Assembly (NCBI GenBank): GCA_964575675.1
Contig: CAZNRY010000024.1
Coordinates: 1 to 30,030 of the forward strand
Direction of reading: 5' to 3'
Origin: CAZNRY01 sp964575675
GTDB lineage: Bacteria > Eisenbacteria > RBG-16-71-46 > CAIMUX01 > VGJL01
Length of the DNA: 30,030 nucleotides
The stretch's first letter is position 1. The number at the start of each line of letters is the position of its first letter. The position numbers were made by a program, and so were the translations under genes. Positions 23,974 to 30,030 of this stretch are shown here, one piece after another. The notes below the pieces were generated by a model. That model worked only from the letters and a program-made list of their open reading frames with translations, searched no databases and was not told the origin of the DNA.

Positions 23974-24750
23974 CTATGCTGCGGAGGAGTTGAACCCTGC
24001 TCGAGCGATCGCCAAGAACTCCCGTGCCTTCAGACTCGCCCCGCCCACGAGCGCGCCGTCGACTCCGGGCCGGCAAAGGAGGGAGGCGGCGTTTTCGCCG
24101 TTCACGCTTCCCCCATAGAGAATTCTCGTCGACCCGGCGCGGCTCGCACCGTGCGCGGCCGAGATTCGCGCCCGTATCTGACGGTGGGCTTCCTCGGCCT
24201 GCTCAGGGGTCGCCGTGCGTCCCGTGCCGATCGCCCATACCGGTTCATATGCCAACTCGACCCCCGCCGACTCCTCCTCGGAAAGCTGGAGAAGCGTCTC
24301 TTCGAGTTGGGCCGACAGGACCGACTCGGTGCGTCCGCCCTCGCGGTCTGCGAGGCTCTCTCCGATACAGAGGATCGGGATCAGATTCCCCCTCAAGGCG
24401 GCCCGCAGCTTCCTGAGAAGAGTTTCGCCCGCCTCTCCGAAAAGCGTCCGCCGCTCCGAGTGACCGACGAGGACGTAGCGGGCGCCGGCATCGGTCAGCA
24501 TCGCGGCCGAGATCTCCCCCGTGTACGCGCCGCGTCCCTCCCAATGAAGATCTTGACCCCCCACCATGATCGTAGAGCGGGCCGCCCGTAGAAACTCGGA
24601 CGCAGCGGCCAATCCCGTGAATGGGGGACAAACGAGCATATCGACGCGCGCCGCCGCATCCCCGAGTCCCTCGACGATCTCCCCGAGGAGACTCCTCGTC
24701 TCCCCGAGCGCGCCGTTCATCTTCCAGTTTCCCGCGATCAACGCTCTCAT
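23974..24750 (-). CDS. tpiA: Triosephosphate isomerase
   Basis: This 258-residue TIM-barrel enzyme interconverts dihydroxyacetone phosphate and glyceraldehyde-3-phosphate. The active-site residues are present: K10 in GNWKMN, the catalytic His in YVLVGHSERR (H97) and the base Glu in AYEPVWAIGTG (E169), with the phosphate-binding ILYGGSV loop and the GGASLK element near the C-terminus. Length is standard. The ATG at 24750 overlaps the pgk stop by 4 bases (ATGA), so glycolytic enzymes are co-translated. The final residues FNSSAA are variable. Confidence 0.98.
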   Translation of the reverse strand: MRALIAGNWKMNGALGETRSLLGEIVEGLGDAAARVDMLVCPPFTGLAAASEFLRAARSTIMVGGQDLHWEGRGAYTGEISAAMLTDAGARYVLVGHSERRTLFGEAGETLLRKLRAALRGNLIPILCIGESLADREGGRTESVLSAQLEETLLQLSEEESAGVELAYEPVWAIGTGRTATPEQAEEAHRQIRARISAAHGASRAGSTRILYGGSVNGENAASLLCRPGVDGALVGGASLKAREFLAIARAGFNSSAA

Positions 24751-25955
24751 CGAGGATCATCCCCCCGATCGGTCAACGCGGCGACGCCTGGGAGTGTCTT
24801 CCCCTCAAGGAACTCCAACGAGGCGCCTCCGCCGGTCGAAACATGGCTGACTGCGTTCTCGAGACCGGCCTGGACGATCGCCGCAGCGGAATCGCCCCCC
24901 CCGACGACGGTCGTCGCTCCGCTCTTGGTCGCCTCGGCGAGCGCATGGGCGATTCGAATCGTCCCCTCGGCGAAAGGCGCTATCTCGAAGATTCCCATCG
25001 GACCATTCCAAAGAACGGTGCGCGCAGCGCGGAGAACGGCCTCGTAGGCCTTGATCGTCTCCGGGCCGATGTCCACACCCATCTCTTCCGGGGGGATCCG
25101 ATCACTCCCGACCACGTGCCCCGCATCGCTTCCGTCCGCGCCGGCCGAGACACGCAGGTCGACGGGTAGGCGCAGATCGACCTTCGCCTCACTTGCCTTC
25201 CGCAGAATGGCCGCGGCGAGCGGGACGCGATCCTCCTCGACGAGCGAGCGGCCCGTGCTCATCCCCTGAGCCCGGAGGAACGTGAAGGTCATCGCCCCTC
25301 CGATCAGAAGCGAATCGACCCTCGGGAGGAGATTCTCGATCACGTCGATCTTGCCCGAGATCTTCGCGCCTCCCAGGAGTGCAACGAACGGACGCCTCGG
25401 CTTGTCGAGCGCATTCCCGAGCGAGGTAAGCTCCTTCTCCATCAGGAACCCGGCAACGCAGGGAGACAGGAAGCGCGTGACCCCCTCCGTCGAGGCGTGC
25501 GCTCGGTGCGCGGAGCCGAAGGCATCGTTCACGTAGCAATCCCCCAGCGAGGCGAGCCGCGCGGCGAAGGCGGGATCGTTCCCTTCCTCCTCGGGATGGA
25601 ATCGCAGGTTCTCGAGGATGAGAATCCCGCCGGGGGCAAGGCCCAAGACCGCACCTTCCGCCGGCGCGCCGACGCAATCCGGGGCGAACGCCACCACCGA
25701 GCCGAGGAGCTCCGACAGTCGCGCCGCCGCCGGAGCAAGGCTCTGGGAAGGGTCCGGCCCCTTCTTGGGACGTCCCAGATGGGACATCAGAATCGTCCGC
25801 GCCCCGTGCTCTCGCAAGTGCAGAATCGTCGGCAGGCTCGCCCGGATCCGCGTGTCGTCGCTGATCCTACCGTCCTTGAGGGGAACGTTGAAATCGACGC
25901 GGACCAGCACCCGGCGGCCAGCGACGTCAAGGTCCCGCAGTGTCATCTTGCTCAT
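24747..25955 (-). CDS. pgk: Phosphoglycerate kinase
   Basis: This 402-residue enzyme of glycolysis transfers phosphate from 1,3-bisphosphoglycerate to ADP. Two-domain signatures are present: RVLVRVDFNVPLKDG with SHLGRPKKGPD in the N-domain, ENLRFHPEE, GGAKISGKIDVIENLL with LIGGAMTFTFL, and in the nucleotide domain VLWNGPMGIFE and GGGDSAAAI. ATG at 25955 begins the fold (MSKMTLRDLDV) and has GGAGGAGG upstream. The in-frame start at 26060 lies inside the large inverted repeat and is rejected. It follows the GWxTD gene after 111 bases containing that repeat. Confidence 0.98.
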   Translation of the reverse strand: MSKMTLRDLDVAGRRVLVRVDFNVPLKDGRISDDTRIRASLPTILHLREHGARTILMSHLGRPKKGPDPSQSLAPAAARLSELLGSVVAFAPDCVGAPAEGAVLGLAPGGILILENLRFHPEEEGNDPAFAARLASLGDCYVNDAFGSAHRAHASTEGVTRFLSPCVAGFLMEKELTSLGNALDKPRRPFVALLGGAKISGKIDVIENLLPRVDSLLIGGAMTFTFLRAQGMSTGRSLVEEDRVPLAAAILRKASEAKVDLRLPVDLRVSAGADGSDAGHVVGSDRIPPEEMGVDIGPETIKAYEAVLRAARTVLWNGPMGIFEIAPFAEGTIRIAHALAEATKSGATTVVGGGDSAAAIVQAGLENAVSHVSTGGGASLEFLEGKTLPGVAALTDRGDDPR

Positions 25956-25991
25956 CTGCCTCCTCCGTTTTCCCTCGCGCGAGTGGACCGT

Positions 25992-26069
25992 TAGACCAGT
26001 TTGAGTAGATCTGAGAAGCTTGCCTCGCGGCGCGCGTGCTCGCTTCTCAGCCGAAGTCAAACCGGTCTA
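25992..26069 (-). repeat. 78-base two-tier inverted repeat between the GWxTD gene and pgk
   Basis: The outer arms 25992-26004 and 26057-26069 pair over 13 bases (one G-U on the transcribed strand). After a symmetric 6-base internal loop, the inner arms 26011-26019 and 26042-26050 pair perfectly over 9, and a 22-base GC-rich loop (26020-26041) caps it. The stop codon of the GWxTD gene (26067-26069) lies within the outer arm. No U-tract follows, so it is not a textbook terminator. Confidence 0.75.
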
Positions 26070-27494
26070 GAACGCTCCGGAGAGGTTCGTGTAGACCAAA
26101 CGCATGTCGCCGTAGCCGAGATCGTCGACGAAGATGAACTTCAATCCCGTCCGCTGCGTTCCTATTTCCAAGTCGGGGAACAGGGGATCTCCGCGAACCT
26201 GATACGTCCAGATCTCGTAAGCTCGGTCGTCCCGGGGATTCCTCCTTTGGATCCCCCGCACCTGGTTGTACGAATCGCCTACCGTTTCCGAGGGCAGTAC
26301 GTTCGCGATCAGGTTCTGGTCCTGCGGGTTCAACTCCTTCGTGACCTCATCGGGCGGACCGAAACGGATGTAGACCCTCCCCCGGTCCGACAGCATGCCG
26401 CGGCGAAGCGCGGTCACATAGAACCGGTCGGCGTGTTCGACCCGTTCGACGAATCGGTCATGGAGCTCGTTCACTCCGGTCGCCGTGTTGGGGTCGTTCC
26501 GCCCCCAGAGCTCCCGCATGTAGACCTCGATCTCCCCCCGCGACATCTCCCGCAGCCGCTCGTACTCCGTCGGCGGGAGAAGGACGAATGCTTCCTCGAG
26601 CAGTGCCTTCTCGTCCCGGGTCCACGACGCGGTTTCCCAGAGGACCTGGAAGTCTCCCCCGCTGGCACAGCTGTCGCCCCCCGCACTCTGCACCTCGAGG
26701 CGATAAAGTCCCGCCGGGATGCTCGACAGGTCCTCGGCCAGGAGAAACGCCTGCGCCTCGCCGGATGAGCCCCCCGCGCTGTCCGCACCCGATGCGACGA
26801 CCCGATTGTCCGAGACGCGAAGAATGCGGTAGCGCAACAGGGTCCGACCGGTCTCGTACCGTTCGATGTAGAAGAGCAGGGAGGTGTGATAGAGACCGTA
26901 GAATCGACTCGGGTTTGGAATCAGCCGCATTCTGACGGGCGCATCGGCCTTTGCCTCGGATCGATCAAGATCCCAGGCGAAGGCTGCATCGGACAGACCG
27001 AAGGGAAGCGGATCACCGACAAACCGCCCGATCGCTTCCCCCCACGGCTTCTTCTTTCGCGCGCGATCCACGATGCCCCTCTTGCGCCCGTTCAGATCCT
27101 CGACCCGCAGGCGAACCTGCCGTGTCATTCCCGGAGTCGCAGGTCGCAGAGTCAGCAGGCGCGTCGCCGAAAGCCCGGCCCCGCCATCCCCGGAAGAGGC
27201 GAGCGGCACCCACGAGGTCTCCTCCACCCGGCCAATCTCTTCCCCCTCCCCGTTCTTGAAGGTCAGGGCGAGCGACAACTGCGCGAACCCTGCTGAATCG
27301 GGGCTCGCAGTGAGCGGCGCGACGGGGATCGCGATGTAGAGGTCGAGCGGCGCGGTCGAGTCGCGACGGAAGCGCGCCGCGTCCATCTTGAAGCGGATGT
27401 CCCCCCGCGCCTCCACGGGAAACGGTCTCGCCTCCTCGTCACCCCCGAAGGGGAGGAGGCCGGCGAGGAGAACGGCTGGCCAGATCGAAAGCAT
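26067..27494 (-). CDS. GWxTD-domain secreted protein
   Basis: The protein has about 475 residues. ATG at 27494 with GGAGG 8 bases upstream precedes a signal peptide (MLSIWPAVLLAGLLPFGG). The N-terminal ~300 residues are beta-rich with carbohydrate-binding-like or Ig-like appearance but no named motif. Residues ~320-455 are the GWxTD domain found in many FCB-group and candidate-phylum bacteria: an ELWGRNDPNTATGVNE helix, RRGMLSDRGRVYIRFGPPDEV and then AYEIWTY. The name-giving GWxTD motif is degenerate here (GMLSD). Function is unknown. The gene lies between a PorV-like outer-membrane protein and pgk. Confidence 0.85.
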   Translation of the reverse strand: MLSIWPAVLLAGLLPFGGDEEARPFPVEARGDIRFKMDAARFRRDSTAPLDLYIAIPVAPLTASPDSAGFAQLSLALTFKNGEGEEIGRVEETSWVPLASSGDGGAGLSATRLLTLRPATPGMTRQVRLRVEDLNGRKRGIVDRARKKKPWGEAIGRFVGDPLPFGLSDAAFAWDLDRSEAKADAPVRMRLIPNPSRFYGLYHTSLLFYIERYETGRTLLRYRILRVSDNRVVASGADSAGGSSGEAQAFLLAEDLSSIPAGLYRLEVQSAGGDSCASGGDFQVLWETASWTRDEKALLEEAFVLLPPTEYERLREMSRGEIEVYMRELWGRNDPNTATGVNELHDRFVERVEHADRFYVTALRRGMLSDRGRVYIRFGPPDEVTKELNPQDQNLIANVLPSETVGDSYNQVRGIQRRNPRDDRAYEIWTYQVRGDPLFPDLEIGTQRTGLKFIFVDDLGYGDMRLVYTNLSGAF

Positions 27495-27528
27495 GGGAGA
27501 ATCCTCCGCGATCTTCCTGCCCATCAGA

Positions 27529-27585
27529 CCGGCAGCCGCGTGGGCGGACCCAGGGCGGGTCTTTTTGCGCCCTCGCGGCTGCCGG
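27529..27585 (-). repeat. 57-base nested inverted repeat between the PorV-like and GWxTD genes
   Basis: Perfect 12-base outer arms (27529-27540, 27574-27585) enclose a single T-T mismatch, then 5-base arms GGGCG/CGCCC (27542-27546, 27568-27572). Inside these a further small hairpin GACCC-AGGGC-GGGTC (27547-27561) is followed on the plus strand by five T. Read on the minus strand it is a very stable hairpin with a 6-base CAAAAA bulge. Read on the plus strand the inner part looks like a small intrinsic terminator. Confidence 0.75.
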
Positions 27586-27623
27586 CTGGATGACCTCCCT
27601 TGGCTCGGGGAATCGCCCGCAGA

Positions 27624-28559
27624 CTAGAAGCGGAAATCGATTGAGACGCGATGCACTCCGTCCAGACTGCTCATGGCGACATAGGAATAGTCAACCGCCG
27701 CCTCGGAGTTGAGGCTCGAGGGCACCTTGAACCCGAGTCCCGCGGAGAATCCCTCAAGATCGTAGTTGAAGGCGTACCCAGCCCGGCCGAAGGCAAATTC
27801 CTTGAATCCGACCTCGGCGCCCCAGTTGGCCCGCTCGTTGTTGTCGGGCGGATGGCTGAATTCCCCGGAGGACATCACGCGCCAGGTCGCGTCCTCATAG
27901 AGACTCATCGACATGCCGACCCTGAAGACCGCCGGCATCTTGATGGTGTCCTCGATGAACTTCATGTCCGATCCAATGTTCTGAATTGACATCCCGATCC
28001 GCAGCGACCGGTATCCGGTGTCGTACAGGGTTCCGAAGTCGAAGGTGTATGCCGACGCTGAATAAGTCGCCAGTGTCGACTGAATGTAGTTCGCCGTCAG
28101 CCCGGCGGAGAACTTGTCGGTCAGCGAGCGGGCGTAGGTAACGCCGAATGCCACGTCCCCCGCATCGAAGCTCTTCCCCTCCCCGTCCGGGCGGTAAACG
28201 GTCCGTACGGGCTGGGAGTCCATGTAGAGGCTCCGCGCGTTGACGGCGAAGGTCCCGGGCAGGAAGCCGACGTGGAACACGTAGGCGGCCTGCGTAAAGG
28301 AAATCTGCGCCAGCCACGCCGCATGGTTGACACTCACGACATTTTTCTGGATCCGGGCCACTCCGGCGGGATTCCAGTAGATCGCGGATGCATCATCCGC
28401 GACGGAGACGAAGGCCGACCCCATCGCGGTGGCGCGGGCCCCCACCCCGATCTTCAGGAACTGCCCGCCGATCGTCCCGACCTTCTCGAACGACTGGGCT
28501 GCTCCGGCCAGAGACGGCAACACAATGAGCATCACCAACAGCAACACACCCCATTTCAT
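27624..28559 (-). CDS. PorV/PorQ-family outer-membrane protein
   Basis: This 311-residue protein starts with a signal peptide (MKWGVLLLVMLIVLPSLAGA; ATG at 28559 with GGGAGG 6 bases upstream). The first mature segment, FLKIGVGARATAMGSAFVSV, with DDASAIYWNPAGVARI just after, is the signature of the PorV/PorQ (UPF0164) family, a FadL-like 14-strand outer-membrane barrel. The chain alternates as barrel strands and ends in Phe (SIDFRF). In Bacteroidota PorV acts in the type IX secretion system as a cargo shuttle. Related proteins are widespread in other phyla without proven T9SS. The gene immediately follows a large secreted protein gene with a FlgD-like C-terminal domain, which fits a secretion or surface-display partnership but does not prove it. 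Confidence 0.9.
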   Translation of the reverse strand: MKWGVLLLVMLIVLPSLAGAAQSFEKVGTIGGQFLKIGVGARATAMGSAFVSVADDASAIYWNPAGVARIQKNVVSVNHAAWLAQISFTQAAYVFHVGFLPGTFAVNARSLYMDSQPVRTVYRPDGEGKSFDAGDVAFGVTYARSLTDKFSAGLTANYIQSTLATYSASAYTFDFGTLYDTGYRSLRIGMSIQNIGSDMKFIEDTIKMPAVFRVGMSMSLYEDATWRVMSSGEFSHPPDNNERANWGAEVGFKEFAFGRAGYAFNYDLEGFSAGLGFKVPSSLNSEAAVDYSYVAMSSLDGVHRVSIDFRF

Positions 28560-28604
28560 GGGAGGCCTCCCGATCTTCCTCTGCCCTTTCATCGCCCGTC
28601 CCCC

Positions 28605-30030
28605 TTACCGGATGATCGTGAAGCGGCCGACCTTCCGGTCACCGCAGCCCTTGACCTCGCGGGCGCAATCCGTGCACTCGACCGAGTACAGGTAGACGCC
28701 GCTGACGATGTCCTGTCCATTCCGCGAGATCAGATTCCAGAAGACCGTTCCATTGCCGCTCTTCCAGTCACCGTTCTTCAGCGTCTGGACCAGATCGCCG
28801 GCGAGTGTGAATATCTTCACCGTGCAGTCTGCCCGGGGCAGGTTTGCGAAGGCGATCTTCGTGCCCGTCGGGTCGCTGTCGGATGGAGTCAGATCCCAGC
28901 CGGACGGCTGTCCGCCCCGGATGTAGGGGTTCGGCACCACATAGACATCTCCGCCGGCGCCCGTCGTGGCTTCCCATTGCGGAATGACCGCGTCGCGTTC
29001 GGTCGCCGTCGGCCGGCCGGCCAGCTCTTGGTTCTGGTAGCGTGGATTGCCGTTGGAGTCCTCGGTCGTGTCGGTCCACGCACTGTAGGCGGTCACGTCG
29101 TAGAAGTAGATCATCCCGTTCTTCAACCCCAGCGTGTCGTCGAGGCGGTAGTGCCCGGCAGGATAGAACCAGAGGCTGTCCTCCTCCGCGATGATCGATC
29201 CCGTCGTGATCAGTTTCGTCGAATCAGGTCCGTAGCACGGAGGCCCCGGCAGACAAAGGAATCTCTTGATGTAGGAGGGACTGGCGGTCCCGTAACCATC
29301 GAGCGGCCGCCTGCTGATGTCGGCGATGAGCTGCCAATCGTTCGGGCTCGGTCCCGTTGAGCCAACCGGGCGGCGCCATCCCTCCACGCGCCAGACTCGG
29401 TAGCCCGTGAAAAGGATCTTTCGCTGGATCGGGTCGGCCGAGAGCTCGGAGAGATTGTCCCACTCTAGAATGACCTTCTTGTCCCCTCCGGGGGCGGTCA
29501 CGTGGAGCGAAGGATCCGTCTGCGGATCGATGTTCGTCCCCGGCGGGGGCGGCGCCACCGTCCCGACCCAGTGGATCAGCGTCTCGTACCCCTGGACTGC
29601 CGCCTCCTCGTTGTTCTGAAAGAGGGGAGTGCAGCAGTTGCAATCGTCGTCCACGTAGTTTTCCGGCAGGCAGACGGTGTCCTTGATCTGCATCTGCTGC
29701 GGGTTCAGGCTGTCGCACGGGTCCCGCCAGATCAGAGGCTCCGTCGGATCGAGTACGAAGAGGCAGGTTTCCTTCCCATTGCGACCGGTCGTCGGGTCAT
29801 TGTCGACATCGCGCCACGCGCCGTTGTAGATCCGTTGAGCGTTGACCGCGTTGATCAACATCGCCCGCTTGCCCAATCCGATCACGAACGCGGTCTGCAG
29901 GGTCAGGATCTCCCCCGGAGCCAGTTCACTGAACGGCCCCGCGCTGAAGAGGTAGCGGTAGTCGCCCGTGGAACCGGTCGGCCGGTTCGACCGCATCCCC
30001 TTCGAGAGGAGGTCGTCGCGTTCGAAGTCG
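28605..30030 (-). CDS. C-terminal part of a large secreted protein with VVPNPY/FlgD-like domain
   Basis: The frame is open through the right edge, so only the last ~475 residues are seen. The apparent ATG at 29996 is internal, since codons before it continue without a stop. The visible part has Cys-rich stretches (DDDCNCCTPL), a fibronectin/Ig-like region (HVTAPGGDKKVILEWDN, then TGYRVWRVEGW), aromatic-rich strands (SLWFYPAGHYRLDD) and a C-terminal FlgD-like Ig domain. That domain is marked by VYVVPNPYIRGG, IAFANLPRADCTVKIFTLAG and SGVYLYSVE, and ends in GRFTIIR. This C-terminal module is common in secreted proteins of FCB-related phyla, where it resembles type IX sorting domains. The neighbouring PorV-like gene follows after 45 bases. 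Function of the whole is unknown. Confidence 0.85.
   Translation of the reverse strand, partial: DFERDDLLSKGMRSNRPTGSTGDYRYLFSAGPFSELAPGEILTLQTAFVIGLGKRAMLINAVNAQRIYNGAWRDVDNDPTTGRNGKETCLFVLDPTEPLIWRDPCDSLNPQQMQIKDTVCLPENYVDDDCNCCTPLFQNNEEAAVQGYETLIHWVGTVAPPPPGTNIDPQTDPSLHVTAPGGDKKVILEWDNLSELSADPIQRKILFTGYRVWRVEGWRRPVGSTGPSPNDWQLIADISRRPLDGYGTASPSYIKRFLCLPGPPCYGPDSTKLITTGSIIAEEDSLWFYPAGHYRLDDTLGLKNGMIYFYDVTAYSAWTDTTEDSNGNPRYQNQELAGRPTATERDAVIPQWEATTGAGGDVYVVPNPYIRGGQPSGWDLTPSDSDPTGTKIAFANLPRADCTVKIFTLAGDLVQTLKNGDWKSGNGTVFWNLISRNGQDIVSGVYLYSVECTDCAREVKGCGDRKVGRFTIIR

Noticed and set aside
25956..26066. A possible pgk promoter with a TTGACT box at the edge of the hairpin.
   Set aside because: No acceptable -10 box occurs at the right spacing, and the box lies inside the inverted-repeat arm.

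Overview
The window is a high-GC, gene-dense bacterial chromosome segment with 28 protein genes and one tRNA. All but one gene (a Mut7-C protein) lie on the minus strand. Nothing looks mobile, viral or CRISPR-related. Several features point to a Gram-negative (diderm) bacterium outside the Proteobacteria, most likely of the FCB group or a related candidate phylum such as Eisenbacteria-like lineages: a PorV/PorQ-family outer-membrane protein, a GWxTD-domain protein, a large secreted protein ending in a VVPNPY/FlgD-like C-terminal domain, lipoproteins, and LapA/LapB. This taxonomic placement is inference from gene content only. About ten of the 28 genes appear to start with GTG or TTG, and overlaps of the ATGA/GTGA type are common.

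Reading in the direction of transcription from the right: (a) 30030-26067 holds the 3' end of a large secreted protein gene, then a PorV-like gene and a GWxTD gene, separated by strong inverted repeats. (b) 25955-23353 is a glycolysis/secretion cluster, pgk-tpiA-secG, followed by tRNA-Leu(GAG), an arrangement conserved in many bacteria. (c) 23239-21765 holds a stand-alone receiver protein and an EamA permease. (d) 21710-15712 is a tight five-gene operon with its own promoter: class I histone-deacetylase-like (AcuC-type) hydrolase, membrane histidine kinase, sigma54-dependent NtrC-type response regulator, exported coiled-coil protein and a probable outer-membrane beta-barrel. Just downstream, a PrcB-like lipoprotein gene carries a near-consensus sigma54 promoter, so this region looks like a self-contained envelope signalling module. 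It is the best candidate here for an undescribed system.

(e) After the lone plus-strand Mut7-C gene, 13819-1 is a long, almost unbroken housekeeping series: scpA-scpB-rluB-aroA-cmk/plsC-rpsA-lapA-lapB, a SPOR-domain protein, mutS, a small lipoprotein, a family 2 glycosyltransferase and a methyltransferase cut by the left edge. It couples chromosome segregation, ribosome maturation, aromatic biosynthesis, nucleotide and phospholipid synthesis, translation, LPS quality control and mismatch repair. The aroA-cmk-rpsA-lapA-lapB order recalls the gammaproteobacterial aroA-cmk-rpsA and rpsA-(ihfB)-lapA-lapB arrangements. The cytidylate kinase is fused to a lysophosphatidate acyltransferase.

No stretch longer than 300 bases lacks a gene. 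The intergenic spaces hold candidate promoters (upstream of scpA, rpsA, secG, the deacetylase operon and the PrcB-like gene) and four strong hairpins or inverted repeats.
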